The notes under the pieces were generated by a model. It was not told where the DNA came from, made no database searches, and saw only the letters and a list, made by a program, of their open reading frames with translations. A stretch of 64,000 nt of DNA from Marinobacter sp. es.042 (lineage in GTDB: Bacteria; Pseudomonadota; Gammaproteobacteria; Pseudomonadales; Oleiphilaceae). Made by a program: the position numbers and the translations under genes. The stretch lies in contig NZ_LT897781.1 in assembly GCF_900188315.1 (NCBI RefSeq), forward strand, positions 1,426,001-1,490,000. The letters run 5' to 3'. Positions 30,331 through 40,836 of this stretch are shown in pieces. The number at the start of each line of letters is the position of its first letter. Position 1 is the first letter of the stretch.

Positions 30331-32760
30331 GTGGCTGAAGTTCAAGACATGCCAAAACTGTCGACGCGTCTTCAACGTTTTCGCACAGGCTCGCCCCTGT
30401 CTTTCAGGCTGTTGGCGTGGATTCTGCTATTCAGCTCGGCCTTTACACTGGTGGCATCCGCGCTCCAGATCTACTCCGATTATCTAAAAGATCTCTCGCA
30501 AATCGACAACCGCATGCAGGTTGTAGAGTCGGGCTACGCCTCCAGCCTTGCCAGAAGCTTGTGGGCCCTGGACCAGAAGCTCCTGCAAACCCAGTTGGAA
30601 GGCATTCTCAGCCTTCCGGATGTGGTGCACCTTCGCTTGCGAATAGAACCCGATTCCGAACTGGTGATGGGCGAGATACCGAGGGACGCGAAAACCACCT
30701 CTCACAGCTTCAGCCTCGTTCATCAGGGCGATGAAATGTTCAAGCTGGGCGAACTGACGGTGACCGCAGACCTTGATCGCGTCTACGACGAACTGAAGCG
30801 CAAGGTGGGCGTCATTCTGCTGACCCAGTTCCTGAAGACGTTCTTTGTTTCGATACTGATCATCTGGATATTCCAGCATTTCGTTGCGCGCCATCTGACC
30901 ACCATGGCGAACTACGCCCGCGACTTCTCACTGACGACAACGTCGAAGCCACTTACCCTGGAAAGGCCCAACACACCGTCTAACCGGAATGATGAGCTCG
31001 GCCGTGTCACGGACGCCATCAACCAGATGCGTGAACGTCTCAACGCGGACATGGAACGCCAACAAAAGGACGCGGCGGAAATCCGCAAGTTTTCCAAGGC
31101 CATTGAGCAGAGCCCCTCCTCGGTTCTGATCTGCGACCGCCAATGGCGTATCGAGTTTGCCAACCAGAAATTCACCCAGTTAACCGGTTATGAGGCTGGC
31201 TCCATCATCGGCAAACACCCTGGCGCACTGGGTGACAACGACATAGAGAACCGTGATAGCCGACACCTGTGGCAGTCCATCCGCTTGCAGGTGCAACGAG
31301 TCGGAGTCTGGCAGGGTGAAGTGAACAGTGTGCGCCGAAATGGGGAACGCTTCTGGGAGCAACTGATCGTTACTCCCATCAAGGACGAGGCCGGCGGCAC
31401 CACCGGGTACCTCATCCTCGGCGAGGACATCAGCATCCGGAAACGTTATGAACAGCAACTGCTGCGTCAGGCCAATTACGACATCCTTACCGGGCTGCCT
31501 AACCGGATGCTTGCCCTGGACAGGCTGAAGCTGGCACTGGCCCAGGCGCGCAGGGAAAGTACGCTTGTGGGCGTCATGTTCCTGGATCTCGACAACTTCA
31601 AGCACATTAACGACACCCTTGGCCACGATGCCGGCGATAACCTGCTGATTGAGGCGGCCCGTCGAATTTCCAGTTGCCTTCGCGGTACCAGCACCGTTGC
31701 CCGCCTGGGTGGCGATGAGTTCCTCGTGATCCTGCCCGGCCTGACTGGTCCCGAGGCTTCCTCGCAGGTCGCCGAGCGTATCCTGAAGACCTTCTCGCCA
31801 CCATACATACTGAATGGGCAGGAAGTGTTCGTAACCACGAGTATCGGCATCGCCATTTTCCCGACGGACTCCGACAACAGCGGTACGCTCCTGCAGCACG
31901 CTGATGCCGCCATGTACCAGGCCAAACACAAGGGCAAGAGCTCGTTTGCCCATTTCGCGCCGGAAATGACCGAAGTCTCCCATGAACGCCTGAAGATGGA
32001 GTCCAGCATGCGCAGGGCTCTGGAGCTGAAGGAGTTCGAGTTGTATTTCCAGCCAATTGTTAATACCGACTCGGGCACGCTTTGCTCGGTTGAGGCGTTG
32101 CTGCGGTGGAACAATCCGGCCATGGGCATGGTAATGCCCGATCGATTCATTCCCCTGGCCGAAGAAACCGGCCTGATTACACCGATCGGTGAGTGGGTTC
32201 TCCTGGAGGCCTGTCGGGCCGCCATGGGCTGGAAGGAAGCCACCGGGAAAGACATTGGCATTTCGGTCAACGTCTCGCCCCGTCAGTTCCGCGATCCAGG
32301 TTTTACCGAAGCTGTTATGCACGCCCTGACGACCAGTGGCCTGGCGCCGGAACAGCTGGAACTCGAAATTACCGAACGGCTGATTCTGGACAACTCGATC
32401 GAAACCGCCGAAATCCTGCGCCAACTGGACAAAGCCGGCATCCGGTTGTCGGTAGACGATTTTGGTACGGGCTATTCAGCGCTCAGTTACCTCAAGAGCT
32501 ATCCGTTTGATACCTTGAAAATTGACAAGTCGTTTGTTCAGGACGTCATGAAGGAGCCTGAGGACGCCTCACTGGTAAGAGCCATCATCAACATGGCGCA
32601 TAGCCTGGGCCTGCGTGTTATCGCCGAGGGGGTTGAGGAAGAGGCTCAGACCCACTTCCTGAAGAAGGAAGGCTGTGACTTCTCCCAGGGGTATTTCTAC
32701 AGTCGTCCGCTGCCGGCGGCCGATTTTGATGCCTGGTTGGCCAACAATCACCGCGTATAA
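30331..32760 (+). CDS. Membrane-bound GGDEF-EAL protein with HAMP-like and PAS domains (c-di-GMP turnover)
   Basis: 809 aa from GTG 30331; ATG 30349 is an equally possible start, as neither has a clear RBS. Order: a transmembrane helix (about 23-45), a periplasmic sensor region (46-157), a second helix (158-182), a HAMP-like linker, a PAS domain (about 250-370), GGDEF (RLGGDEFLVIL, 460-464) and EAL (SVEALLRW, 588-590), with VDDFGTGYSAL, KIDKSFV and AEGVE intact. Both active sites look complete, so it could make or degrade c-di-GMP. The inhibitory RxxD site is RGTS (451-454), so product inhibition is probably lost. The ackA gene begins 26 bp later, suggesting co-transcription with ackA-pta. 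Confidence 0.94.
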   Translation: MAEVQDMPKLSTRLQRFRTGSPLSFRLLAWILLFSSAFTLVASALQIYSDYLKDLSQIDNRMQVVESGYASSLARSLWALDQKLLQTQLEGILSLPDVVHLRLRIEPDSELVMGEIPRDAKTTSHSFSLVHQGDEMFKLGELTVTADLDRVYDELKRKVGVILLTQFLKTFFVSILIIWIFQHFVARHLTTMANYARDFSLTTTSKPLTLERPNTPSNRNDELGRVTDAINQMRERLNADMERQQKDAAEIRKFSKAIEQSPSSVLICDRQWRIEFANQKFTQLTGYEAGSIIGKHPGALGDNDIENRDSRHLWQSIRLQVQRVGVWQGEVNSVRRNGERFWEQLIVTPIKDEAGGTTGYLILGEDISIRKRYEQQLLRQANYDILTGLPNRMLALDRLKLALAQARRESTLVGVMFLDLDNFKHINDTLGHDAGDNLLIEAARRISSCLRGTSTVARLGGDEFLVILPGLTGPEASSQVAERILKTFSPPYILNGQEVFVTTSIGIAIFPTDSDNSGTLLQHADAAMYQAKHKGKSSFAHFAPEMTEVSHERLKMESSMRRALELKEFELYFQPIVNTDSGTLCSVEALLRWNNPAMGMVMPDRFIPLAEETGLITPIGEWVLLEACRAAMGWKEATGKDIGISVNVSPRQFRDPGFTEAVMHALTTSGLAPEQLELEITERLILDNSIETAEILRQLDKAGIRLSVDDFGTGYSALSYLKSYPFDTLKIDKSFVQDVMKEPEDASLVRAIINMAHSLGLRVIAEGVEEEAQTHFLKKEGCDFSQGYFYSRPLPAADFDAWLANNHRV

Positions 32761-32786
32761 CTTAAAACCGTTGGACGCCCATTCCC

Positions 32787-33983
32787 ATGGAAGACACCGT
32801 ACTTGTCGTGAACTGCGGCAGCTCATCCCTGAAACTCGCACTGTTCAACAACCAACACAGGAAACTGGTGTCCGCTCTGGCCGAACGCCTGGGCCAGAAC
32901 GATGCATTTGCCCACATTGACGGCCAGGAAGGAACGATCCTTCTGGACGCTGGCGCCGGCCATAATCAGGCGCTTGATACACTGGTCACCGCTTTCCGGG
33001 ACCTGGGACTGATGACAACGGCTCCCTCGGCCATAGGTCACAGGGTCGTTCATGGTGGTGAGACCTTCCATGAGGCCGTACTCATTGATGGCGAAGTGCT
33101 CAAGGTCATTGAAAGCTGCGCAGGCCTTGCCCCTCTTCACAACCCGGTCAACCTGTCCGGGATTCGGGCAACCCTGGCACAGTTTCCCGGTGTACCGCAG
33201 ACGGCCGTTTTCGACACCGCGTTTCACCAGACCCTGCCCAGACGGGCCTTCCTCTATGCGCTTCCAGAGGCCTGGTACCGCGACTGGGCGATCCGGCGAT
33301 ACGGATTCCACGGTACCAGTCACGCCTTTATGGCATCAGAAGCCGCCCGTTTGCTGGGCAAAACGCCGGCAACCACCTCGGTCATATCGGCCCATCTGGG
33401 CAACGGGTGCAGCATTACCGCCATCCGTGACGGAATCAGTGTGGATACCAGCATGGGCCTGACGCCACTTGAGGGTCTAGTAATGGGCACCCGTAGCGGG
33501 GATGTCGACCCCGGCCTGTTCGACTTTCTCCGCAGCAAGGGCATCACCGCCGATGAGGTTCATCGGGTTCTGAATCAGGAGAGTGGACTCCTTGGACTGT
33601 CCGGCCAGACGAACGACATGCGCTCACTCTGTGAACTCGCGGACCATGGCCATGAACCATCACAAACCGCTATTGATGTGTTCTGCTTCCGCCTGGCCCG
33701 CTACGTTGGCGCGATGATGGCGTCCCTGAGCCAGCTGGACGCTGTGGTTTTCACCGGCGGCATCGGGGAAAACAGCCCGCGGATCAGGGAAGAGACCATT
33801 CGCCATCTCAAACTGACGGGATTCGAGCTCAGTCAGGACCTCAACATCCATCATGGCCAATTCAGCGACGGACATATTGAAAGCCCCGACTCGCGATTCC
33901 CGGTTTTGGTGATTCCCACCAACGAAGAGCTGGTCATTGCCCGGGAAGCAGCCCGGCTTGCGGGCTCTGACATTCACGCCTGA
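32787..33983 (+). CDS. ackA: Acetate kinase
   Basis: Reversibly phosphorylates acetate with ATP. Together with Pta it interconverts acetyl-CoA and acetate with ATP formation. The protein is 398 aa. Visible motifs are the N-terminal VLVVNCGSSSLKLALF (acetate kinase signature 1), GHRVVHGG, FDTAFHQTLP, the second signature RRYGFHGTSHAF, SAHLGNGCS, and FTGGIGENSPRIREE near the C-terminus. It follows the GGDEF-EAL gene by 26 bp and is followed by pta after 27 bp, so the three genes probably form one transcript. Confidence 0.97.
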   Translation: MEDTVLVVNCGSSSLKLALFNNQHRKLVSALAERLGQNDAFAHIDGQEGTILLDAGAGHNQALDTLVTAFRDLGLMTTAPSAIGHRVVHGGETFHEAVLIDGEVLKVIESCAGLAPLHNPVNLSGIRATLAQFPGVPQTAVFDTAFHQTLPRRAFLYALPEAWYRDWAIRRYGFHGTSHAFMASEAARLLGKTPATTSVISAHLGNGCSITAIRDGISVDTSMGLTPLEGLVMGTRSGDVDPGLFDFLRSKGITADEVHRVLNQESGLLGLSGQTNDMRSLCELADHGHEPSQTAIDVFCFRLARYVGAMMASLSQLDAVVFTGGIGENSPRIREETIRHLKLTGFELSQDLNIHHGQFSDGHIESPDSRFPVLVIPTNEELVIAREAARLAGSDIHA

Positions 33984-34010
33984 CCCAAACGCATCATCAG
34001 GAATACCACT

Positions 34011-36167
34011 ATGGCAAAGAGTCTCTTTTTTGCACCGACTTCCATGGACTCAGGCCTGACCTCCGTTTGCCTGGGTCTGTTGCGCGCCCTTGAACGGGTA
34101 GGCGTCAGCGTTGGCTTCTACAAACCCTTCAGCCAGGCTGTTCACCGCGCAGAATCCATGCACAACGCTGGCCAGGACTCGTCGGTGGCGTTTGTGAGGG
34201 CCAGCAGCCACCTGAACCCGCCATACCCGATTGCCCTCAAGGAAGCGCAACAACTGCTCAACAGAGGCAAAGCCGACTACCTCCTCGAAACAGTCGTGGG
34301 TGAATACCAGAAGGTTGCCCGGGATGTGGATGTGGTGATCATCGAAGGCCTCGTCCCAGACCGCAGCGAAGCCTACATCGCCAGGCTGAACGTGGAAGTT
34401 GCCCGCAACCTGGGTTCCGAGGTAATCCTGGTGAGCACGCCCAAAGACCTGGACGCCAGGCAACTGGATGAAGAACTGGACTTCTCATCACGCCTGTTTG
34501 CCAGCCCCAGTGATCCGGACGTCATTGGCGTCATCCTGAACAAGGTTGGGGAGCCCGAGCAGTCGGGCCTTGAGCCTCGTTCCAACAACAACCACCCTGC
34601 CCCCGTCACTGTCGACTACCAGACCGAGTGCACGGTATTCAGCGAGGGCCGCTTTCACCTCATAGCCGAGATTCCATGGCAGGCGGATTTGCTGGCCCCC
34701 AGGGTATCCGACATCGCCAGGGAACTCGGGTTGCCGGTCCTCAATGAGGGACAGATGCACGCCAGACGGGTCCAGAAGGTATCGGTTTGCGCACGTAGCA
34801 TTCGGAACATGACGGAAACCCTCAGGCCTGGCACTCTTCTGGTCACGCCTGGCGATCGCGAAGACATCGTGGTGGCCACAGCTGTTGCCGCTCTCAACGG
34901 GGTTCCCCTCGCCGGCCTGATGCTGACCGGTGGCCTGATACCCGACCAGCGAGTGATCGCTCTCTGCCACAGGGCCCTGGAAACAGGCCTGCCGGTTCTG
35001 GGGTCAGACGCCAATACCTATGAAACTGCTCACATGCTTGCCAACCTGTCGGCGGCCATCCCGATTGATGACCCCAACCGGATTGAAAAGGCGATGGAAG
35101 CGGTGGCAACCCGTATCGACACCAACTGGTTGCAACAGCATCTCAAGGTTGCTCGGCAGGACAGGCTTTCCCCTCCCGCCTTCCGATACCAGCTGTCCGA
35201 GCGGGCCAGAGCCGCGAATAAGCGCATCATATTGCCGGAGGGCAGCGAGCCAAGAACCGTACAGGCCGCCATCATCTGCCATCAACGCAGGCTGGCAAGG
35301 TGTGCCTTGATCGGGAATGCGGCAGAGATAAAACGGGTAGCGGATTCCCAGGATCTGGAACTGCCCGGGGATATCGAGATCATTGATCCAGGGGAGGTGC
35401 GACAACGCTACGTCGCTCCGATGGTAGAACTTCGGAAGCATAAAGGACTGACATCAGACATGGCGGAAGCCATGCTCGAAGACAACGTCGTTCTCGGCAC
35501 CATGATGGTGGCTCTGGATGAAGCTGATGGACTGGTATCCGGTGCCATTCACACGACGGCGAATACGGTGCGCCCTGCCCTGCAACTGATCAAGACCCAT
35601 GAGCATGCAAAGGTAGTCTCTTCCGTGTTCTTCATGTTGTTGCCGCAACAGGTGGTGGTCTACGGGGACTGCGCCATCAATCCAGACCCCAATGCCGAGG
35701 AACTGGCCGACATCGCCATCCAGAGTGCGGAGTCTGCGGAAGCCTTTGGTATCGAGCCTCTGGTCGCCATGATCAGTTACAGCACCGGAGAGTCAGGCAG
35801 CGGTCAGGATGTCGAGAAAGTCAGAGAGGCGACGAGGATCGCTCGCGAGCGCAGGCCGGATCTGCTTATAGACGGACCACTTCAATACGATGCAGCGGCC
35901 ATCGAAAGCGTCGCAAGAAGCAAGGCGCCGGACAGCAAGGTTGCAGGCAAGGCAACGGTCTTCGTATTCCCGGATCTGAACACCGGCAATACCACCTACA
36001 AGGCGGTTCAGCGAAGTGCCAATGTGGTCAGTGTCGGGCCAATGCTTCAGGGCTTGCGCAAGCCGGTGAACGACCTTTCACGTGGGGCTCTGGTGGAGGA
36101 TATCGTGTTTACGGTTGCGTTGACCGCTGTGCAGGCCAAGCAGGTGGAGAGTGCGGGGCCGGACTAG
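34011..36167 (+). CDS. pta: Phosphate acetyltransferase (long form)
   Basis: Converts acetyl-CoA and phosphate to acetyl phosphate and CoA. At 718 aa it is the long proteobacterial form. It has an N-terminal BioD-like P-loop-related domain (MAKSLFFAPTSMDSGLTSVC, about 1-200), a central DRTGG domain (about 215-330, including LLVTPGDREDIVVA), and the C-terminal catalytic PTA/PTB domain from about 395 (IILPEGSEPRTVQAA, GAIHTTANTVRPALQLI, FVFPDLNTGNTTYKAVQR). AGGA precedes the ATG. It ends 27 bp from the convergent der gene, without a visible terminator hairpin between them. Confidence 0.97.
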   Translation: MAKSLFFAPTSMDSGLTSVCLGLLRALERVGVSVGFYKPFSQAVHRAESMHNAGQDSSVAFVRASSHLNPPYPIALKEAQQLLNRGKADYLLETVVGEYQKVARDVDVVIIEGLVPDRSEAYIARLNVEVARNLGSEVILVSTPKDLDARQLDEELDFSSRLFASPSDPDVIGVILNKVGEPEQSGLEPRSNNNHPAPVTVDYQTECTVFSEGRFHLIAEIPWQADLLAPRVSDIARELGLPVLNEGQMHARRVQKVSVCARSIRNMTETLRPGTLLVTPGDREDIVVATAVAALNGVPLAGLMLTGGLIPDQRVIALCHRALETGLPVLGSDANTYETAHMLANLSAAIPIDDPNRIEKAMEAVATRIDTNWLQQHLKVARQDRLSPPAFRYQLSERARAANKRIILPEGSEPRTVQAAIICHQRRLARCALIGNAAEIKRVADSQDLELPGDIEIIDPGEVRQRYVAPMVELRKHKGLTSDMAEAMLEDNVVLGTMMVALDEADGLVSGAIHTTANTVRPALQLIKTHEHAKVVSSVFFMLLPQQVVVYGDCAINPDPNAEELADIAIQSAESAEAFGIEPLVAMISYSTGESGSGQDVEKVREATRIARERRPDLLIDGPLQYDAAAIESVARSKAPDSKVAGKATVFVFPDLNTGNTTYKAVQRSANVVSVGPMLQGLRKPVNDLSRGALVEDIVFTVALTAVQAKQVESAGPD

Positions 36168-36194
36168 GAATAAGTTCCGAGCCCGGCCACTCAC

Positions 36195-37616
36195 TCAGCG
36201 CTTGAGGCTCTTCTGGCGCTGTTTTTTCGGACGACGGCCCTTCTTCTCGTCGTTGTCCTTCTTGACCTTCTGACGCGGAGTCAGCCGATCCACTTTGCCG
36301 GCAAACGGATTTTCACCCGATTTGAACTCGAAGCGGATTGGTGAACCCGTTACCTTCAGAACCTTACGGAAGGTATTCTCAAGATACCGCTTGTATGCGC
36401 CCGGCAGGGAATCCACCTGGTTACCGTGAACCACAATCACAGGGGGGTTGGAACCGCCCTGGTGAGCGTAACGCAGCTTGATCCGGCGACCGTGCACCAT
36501 GGGTGGCTGATGCTGGGCAATAGCATCCTGCAGAATCGCAGTCAGGCGGTTGGTTGGCCATTTCGCCATGGCGGACTCGTAGCAGGCTTGCACCGACTCA
36601 TACATCACGCCCACGCCGGAGCCGTGAAGCGCCGAGATATAGTGCTTATCAGCGTAATCCAGAAAGTCCAGGCGACGCTGAACCTGTTCTTTCACCCGGA
36701 CGCGGTCTTCCGGGTCCATGCCGTCCCACTTGTTAACGGCAATGACTAGCGAGCGGCCGGCATCCAACACAAACCCGATCAGGTGAAGATCCTGATCAAC
36801 CAAACCTTCCCGGGCATCAATAACCAGGATAACCACATGGGCGTCATCGATCGCCTGCAGCGTTTTTATGATGGAAAACTTCTCCACCACTTCGCTGACA
36901 TTTTTTCTTCGACGGACACCGGCGGTATCAATCAACGTGTATTGGCTGCCTTGCCGCTCGTAGGGGATATAGACGCTGTCCCTCGTAGTGCCGGGCATGT
37001 CATAAACCACCACACGGTCCTCACCGAGCATGCGGTTGACCAGTGTGGACTTGCCCACGTTCGGCCTGCCTACCACGCCAATGCGGATGCCGGGGTAGCG
37101 ATCTGCACGGTCCTCTTCCTCCCGCTCCTCTTCAGAAGGCAGCAGGATTTCAAGCATGGAGCGGATTCCGCGGTTGTGGGAGGCTGCGATCAGGAACGTG
37201 GATTCAAAGCCAAGGCTGTAGAAATCCGACGCGGCGATGTCCGGATCCTGTCCATCGGTCTTGTTCACGACCAGATGCGCCTGCTTGCCCGAGCGGCGAA
37301 GACTGTCTGCAATCAGCTCATCGCCTGCAGTAAGGCCGGCCCTGCCGTCCACCAGGAATAGCACGATGTCGGCTTCTTCTACCGCCTGCATGGACTGCCG
37401 GGCCATTTCCAGGTCAAGACCCTGCTCGTCACCGGTAAGGCCACCGGTGTCTATAACGATGAAACGCTGGCCCTCATAGCTACCCTCACCGTATTTGCGG
37501 TCTCGGGTAAGCCCCGGAAAGTCCGCAACCAGGGCATCCCTGGAACGGGTCATCTGATTAAACAATGTCGATTTGCCGACGTTAGGGCGTCCGACAAGGG
37601 CAATAACTGGGGTCAT
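36195..37616 (-). CDS. der: Ribosome-assembly GTPase Der (EngA)
   Basis: An essential GTPase for 50S subunit maturation, with two tandem G domains. The first P-loop is [12 protein letters not shown] (residues 8-19) with NKTDGQD-type G4, and the second is [17 protein letters not shown] (near 180) with NKWDGMD. A KH-like domain follows (about 360-440), and the C-terminus is very basic ([16 protein letters not shown]). At 473 aa it has the usual length. It lies 9 bp after bamB in the conserved hisS-yfgM-bamB-der order. Confidence 0.97.
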   Translation of the reverse strand: MTPVIALVGRPNVGKSTLFNQMTRSRDALVADFPGLTRDRKYGEGSYEGQRFIVIDTGGLTGDEQGLDLEMARQSMQAVEEADIVLFLVDGRAGLTAGDELIADSLRRSGKQAHLVVNKTDGQDPDIAASDFYSLGFESTFLIAASHNRGIRSMLEILLPSEEEREEEDRADRYPGIRIGVVGRPNVGKSTLVNRMLGEDRVVVYDMPGTTRDSVYIPYERQGSQYTLIDTAGVRRRKNVSEVVEKFSIIKTLQAIDDAHVVILVIDAREGLVDQDLHLIGFVLDAGRSLVIAVNKWDGMDPEDRVRVKEQVQRRLDFLDYADKHYISALHGSGVGVMYESVQACYESAMAKWPTNRLTAILQDAIAQHQPPMVHGRRIKLRYAHQGGSNPPVIVVHGNQVDSLPGAYKRYLENTFRKVLKVTGSPIRFEFKSGENPFAGKVDRLTPRQKVKKDNDEKKGRRPKKQRQKSLKR

Positions 37617-37625
37617 AATTGGGGA

Positions 37626-38798
37626 TCAATCCTGCGGCTTAACCTGGAATACGGCCATCTTTCCGCTGTTGCCAAAAACCAGCAGGTTACCATTGGCGAG
37701 GCGCTGTGCCGGTACGCGGATACCCTCATCGTCGAATTCGCGCTGCCCAACCAGGCTGCCATCCTCACGGTCCAACGCATGGAGGTAGCCTTCAAAATCG
37801 CCCACCACCAGGTAGTCTTCATAAACCATCGGCTGGGTCAGTTGGCGCCAGGCAAGACGATCCTGGGTCCAGACCTCGCGACGGTCCGAGCCTCTGAGGG
37901 CAACGATCTCGCCATCAGCAGCGGCAAGATAGATCTGACCGCCACCAATCATCGGAGAGTAGAGGCTGGAGGCCTTCCGGCTCCAGATCTCCTGCCCGGT
38001 ACGAATATCAACGAGGGCGAGTTTGCCCTGGTAACCAACCACCATCACGGCAGTCTCAATGACAAGCGGCTGGCCGGTTACGTCTACCAGTCTCTCGAGC
38101 TCAGTGCGTCCCTGCGGCTGACCCACCTCGTACTGCCACATGGGTTGGCCCGATGCTGCCGTCAGCGCGATCAGCTTGCCACTGGCAAAAGACGCAATAA
38201 CCACATCACCGCCCACCAGGGGAGCCGCGGCAGCGCGCATGGACAGCACCGGAACGGAGCCATCATACTGCCAGAGCTTTTCACCATCGGTGGCGCTGAA
38301 GCCAAGTACCTTGCCGTCTGTCGTCTGGGCTACAACCAGAGAACCGTTGGATTGTGGCGAAGCCAACACTTCCGTCGGCAAAGACGTACGCCACACCTCA
38401 GAGCCATCCTCCCGGGACAGGGCCACCAGGTCGGCATTCTCGGTGGTCAGGTACAGATTCTGCCCATCACCGCCAAGCCCCGAGAAGATGCGATCTTCAA
38501 ACTCGGACTCCCAGGCAACCTCTCCGGTCTCCGTCGCTACCGCATAAAGCTCACCGTCTGCGGAGGCAGCGTAGATCAGATCCCCGGTAACCAGTGGCGC
38601 AAGGTAGAGAAAATCACCATCATGGCCATCGCCAACAGACATGCTCCAGACGCGTTCGAATTCGACGGACGCCTCAATCTCGGGAACCGGTACAGGTTGC
38701 TCGAACGTATCCGTGCTGCTGCAGCCGGAAAGCGCAGCCAGAAGCGCCAGCCCCAGGAAAAATCCGCGTCTCGGGATCCTGTCGCGGAGAACCGGCAT
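37626..38798 (-). CDS. bamB: Outer-membrane protein assembly factor BamB (lipoprotein)
   Basis: A lipoprotein of the BAM complex that folds beta-barrel proteins into the outer membrane. It is 390 aa with a lipobox LLAALSGC at C26, after a signal peptide with an Arg-rich N-region. The rest is an eight-bladed PQQ-type beta-propeller with repeated G-x-v-x-A-l-d/T-G blocks (for example ATETGEVAWESEF, DIRTGQEIWSRK, DREDGSLVGQREF). The ATG overlaps the upstream gene's stop as TGATG. The N-terminal ATG could also be several codons further in. Confidence 0.95.
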   Translation of the reverse strand: MPVLRDRIPRRGFFLGLALLAALSGCSSTDTFEQPVPVPEIEASVEFERVWSMSVGDGHDGDFLYLAPLVTGDLIYAASADGELYAVATETGEVAWESEFEDRIFSGLGGDGQNLYLTTENADLVALSREDGSEVWRTSLPTEVLASPQSNGSLVVAQTTDGKVLGFSATDGEKLWQYDGSVPVLSMRAAAAPLVGGDVVIASFASGKLIALTAASGQPMWQYEVGQPQGRTELERLVDVTGQPLVIETAVMVVGYQGKLALVDIRTGQEIWSRKASSLYSPMIGGGQIYLAAADGEIVALRGSDRREVWTQDRLAWRQLTQPMVYEDYLVVGDFEGYLHALDREDGSLVGQREFDDEGIRVPAQRLANGNLLVFGNSGKMAVFQVKPQD

Positions 38799-39454
38799 CA
38801 GGCATCCTCCCCGACGCCAAGGTCTGCCAGTTTCAGTTCAAGAATACCGCTACGGCCCTGCTGACTCTGCTCACGGGCAGCGAGGTAGGCCTCACGCGCA
38901 CCCTCGCGGTCGCCCTGGGCAAGCAGGATATCGCCACGAAGCTCGGAATACATGGCATCAAACGCATCGGCATTACCGGCTCCGTCGATGGTGGCCAGAG
39001 CATCCTCGTACTGGCCTGCGGTAAACTGGGCGCGCGCCAGACGATTGCGCACGACAAGTGCCAGTGCCTCGTGCTCACCGGTGTTTTCAAGGGCCCACTT
39101 CAGGGAATCAATGGCGGCCTCGGCGTTGCCACCCTGCATCAACTGCTGACGGGCCAGGATCAGGTTGCCGTATACCGCATAGGCACTGTCCGTGTAGTCT
39201 TCCCGGAGGGTCTGCGCCACAAAAGCGACAGTCTCGTCACTGGTTTCATCGGCCTGATTGCTGAAGGCATTCAGCAGGTTGGCAAACTGGTTGGCCGCTT
39301 CGGTGCGCTGCTGGGCCTGATGGTTCTGCCAGGCCTGCCAGCCGAACACAATGGCCAGGGCCGCACCAATACCGATGAGCAGTGAGCTGCCGTTCTTTTT
39401 CCACCAGTCCTTGATCGCCTGGATCTGTTCTTCTTCGGTGCGCAACTCTGCCAT
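38798..39454 (-). CDS. YfgM-like tetratricopeptide membrane protein (ancillary SecYEG translocon subunit)
   Basis: A 218-aa protein with one N-terminal transmembrane helix (about 24-42, LLIGIGAALAIVFGWQAW) and a periplasmic TPR_21-type region. E. coli YfgM contacts PpiD and SecYEG as a periplasmic chaperone module. The short cytoplasmic N-terminus (MAELRTEEEQIQAIKDWWKKNG) is typical. It is translationally coupled to bamB (TGATG) and lies 52 bp after hisS. Position and domain make the assignment strong. Confidence 0.9.
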   Translation of the reverse strand: MAELRTEEEQIQAIKDWWKKNGSSLLIGIGAALAIVFGWQAWQNHQAQQRTEAANQFANLLNAFSNQADETSDETVAFVAQTLREDYTDSAYAVYGNLILARQQLMQGGNAEAAIDSLKWALENTGEHEALALVVRNRLARAQFTAGQYEDALATIDGAGNADAFDAMYSELRGDILLAQGDREGAREAYLAAREQSQQGRSGILELKLADLGVGEDA

Positions 39455-39506
39455 GAGGACTCCTGTAGTCGAATTTTTGCTTGTATATCAGTAAATTTGT
39501 TCAGGC

Positions 39507-40787
39507 TCAGCCGGCCAGCGCCGCTGCCAGCGTGTCCGCAAGGTTGTCCTGGGCAATCTCCGCCTGCGGCTCGTCGGCTCGCAAGGGTTTAAGCCCGGCC
39601 GTGCCGTTGGCCACTTCGTTCTCGCCCAGAATCACCGCGTACCTGGCACCACTGCGGTCTGCCTTTTTCATCTGGCTTTTGAAACTGCCACCGCCGCAAT
39701 GGGAAACAATCACACGCTCTGGCAAGGCTGCCCGGAGCTCTTCAGCCAGAACGAGTGCAGGCGCCAATGCGCCCTCGCCCATCGCCGTTACGTAGACATC
39801 GGCATTGCTGTTCACGTGCTCAGGAACCAGTTCCAGCGTTTCCAGCAGCAGGATAAGGCGCTCAAGGCCCATTGCAAAGCCCACTGCAAAGGTCGGCTTG
39901 CCACCCAGCTGTTCCACCAGGCCATCGTATCGACCACCGGCACACACCGTACCCTGGGCGCCGAGGCTGTCGGTAATCCACTCGAACACCGTCTTGCCGT
40001 AGTAATCGAGGCCCCGCACCAGCGCTGGATTCACTGAATAATTCACCCCTGCGGCCTCAAGAAGCGCCTTCAGACGCTCGAAGTGCTCGCGGGATTCTTC
40101 GTCAAGATAGTCGTCAAGGCTGGGCGCGTTTTCCAGGATTTTCCGCGTGGAAGGATCCTTGCTGTCCAGAATGCGCAGGGGGTTCGATTCGAGGCGACGC
40201 TGGCTATCGGCATCCAGGTCTGATTTGAACTGACCGAGGTAATCCACGAGGGCGGACCGGTAAACCCGACGGGACTCGGACGTTCCGATGGAATTGATCT
40301 CAAGCCGGGTATGCTCGGCGAGCCCAAGCTCTTTCCAGAGCCTTGCCGTCAAGATCAGCAGTTCGGCATCAATGTCCGGACCGTTCATGCCAAAACATTC
40401 CACGCCAATCTGATGAAACTGGCGGTAGCGGCCTTTTTGCGGACGTTCGTGCCGGAACATCGGGCCGGTGTACCAGAGACGACGGGTCTGGTTGAACAGA
40501 AGACCGTGCTCTTCGGCGGCCCGAACACAACCGGCGGTGCCCTCCGGGCGGAGGGTCAGACTGTCACCGTTGCGGTCTTCAAAGGTGTACATTTCCTTTT
40601 CGACGATGTCGGTTACTTCACCAATCGAACGCTTGAACAGATCGGTCTGTTCCACAATCGGCATGCGGATTTCCTGGTAGCCATACTGGGCCAGTACCCT
40701 GCGAACCGTGGATTCCACAAACTGCCAAACCGGCGTCTGCTCCGGCAGGATATCGTTCATCCCGCGAATTGCCTGAATCTTTGCCAA
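39507..40787 (-). CDS. hisS: Histidyl-tRNA synthetase
   Basis: A class II synthetase that charges tRNA-His. It is 426 aa. Motif 2 and neighbouring segments are visible as [15 protein letters not shown] and [20 protein letters not shown], the histidine-specific loop is [15 protein letters not shown], and motif 3 lies in [13 protein letters not shown]. The C-terminal anticodon-binding domain includes [23 protein letters not shown]. It begins [17 protein letters not shown]. It lies 49 bp after ispG in the same direction. Confidence 0.98.
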   Translation of the reverse strand: MAKIQAIRGMNDILPEQTPVWQFVESTVRRVLAQYGYQEIRMPIVEQTDLFKRSIGEVTDIVEKEMYTFEDRNGDSLTLRPEGTAGCVRAAEEHGLLFNQTRRLWYTGPMFRHERPQKGRYRQFHQIGVECFGMNGPDIDAELLILTARLWKELGLAEHTRLEINSIGTSESRRVYRSALVDYLGQFKSDLDADSQRRLESNPLRILDSKDPSTRKILENAPSLDDYLDEESREHFERLKALLEAAGVNYSVNPALVRGLDYYGKTVFEWITDSLGAQGTVCAGGRYDGLVEQLGGKPTFAVGFAMGLERLILLLETLELVPEHVNSNADVYVTAMGEGALAPALVLAEELRAALPERVIVSHCGGGSFKSQMKKADRSGARYAVILGENEVANGTAGLKPLRADEPQAEIAQDNLADTLAAALAG

Positions 40788-40836
40788 TGTTAACCCTTAA
40801 CTCTGTCTGGATGGTTGTGCCGGGAACCGGAAACAA

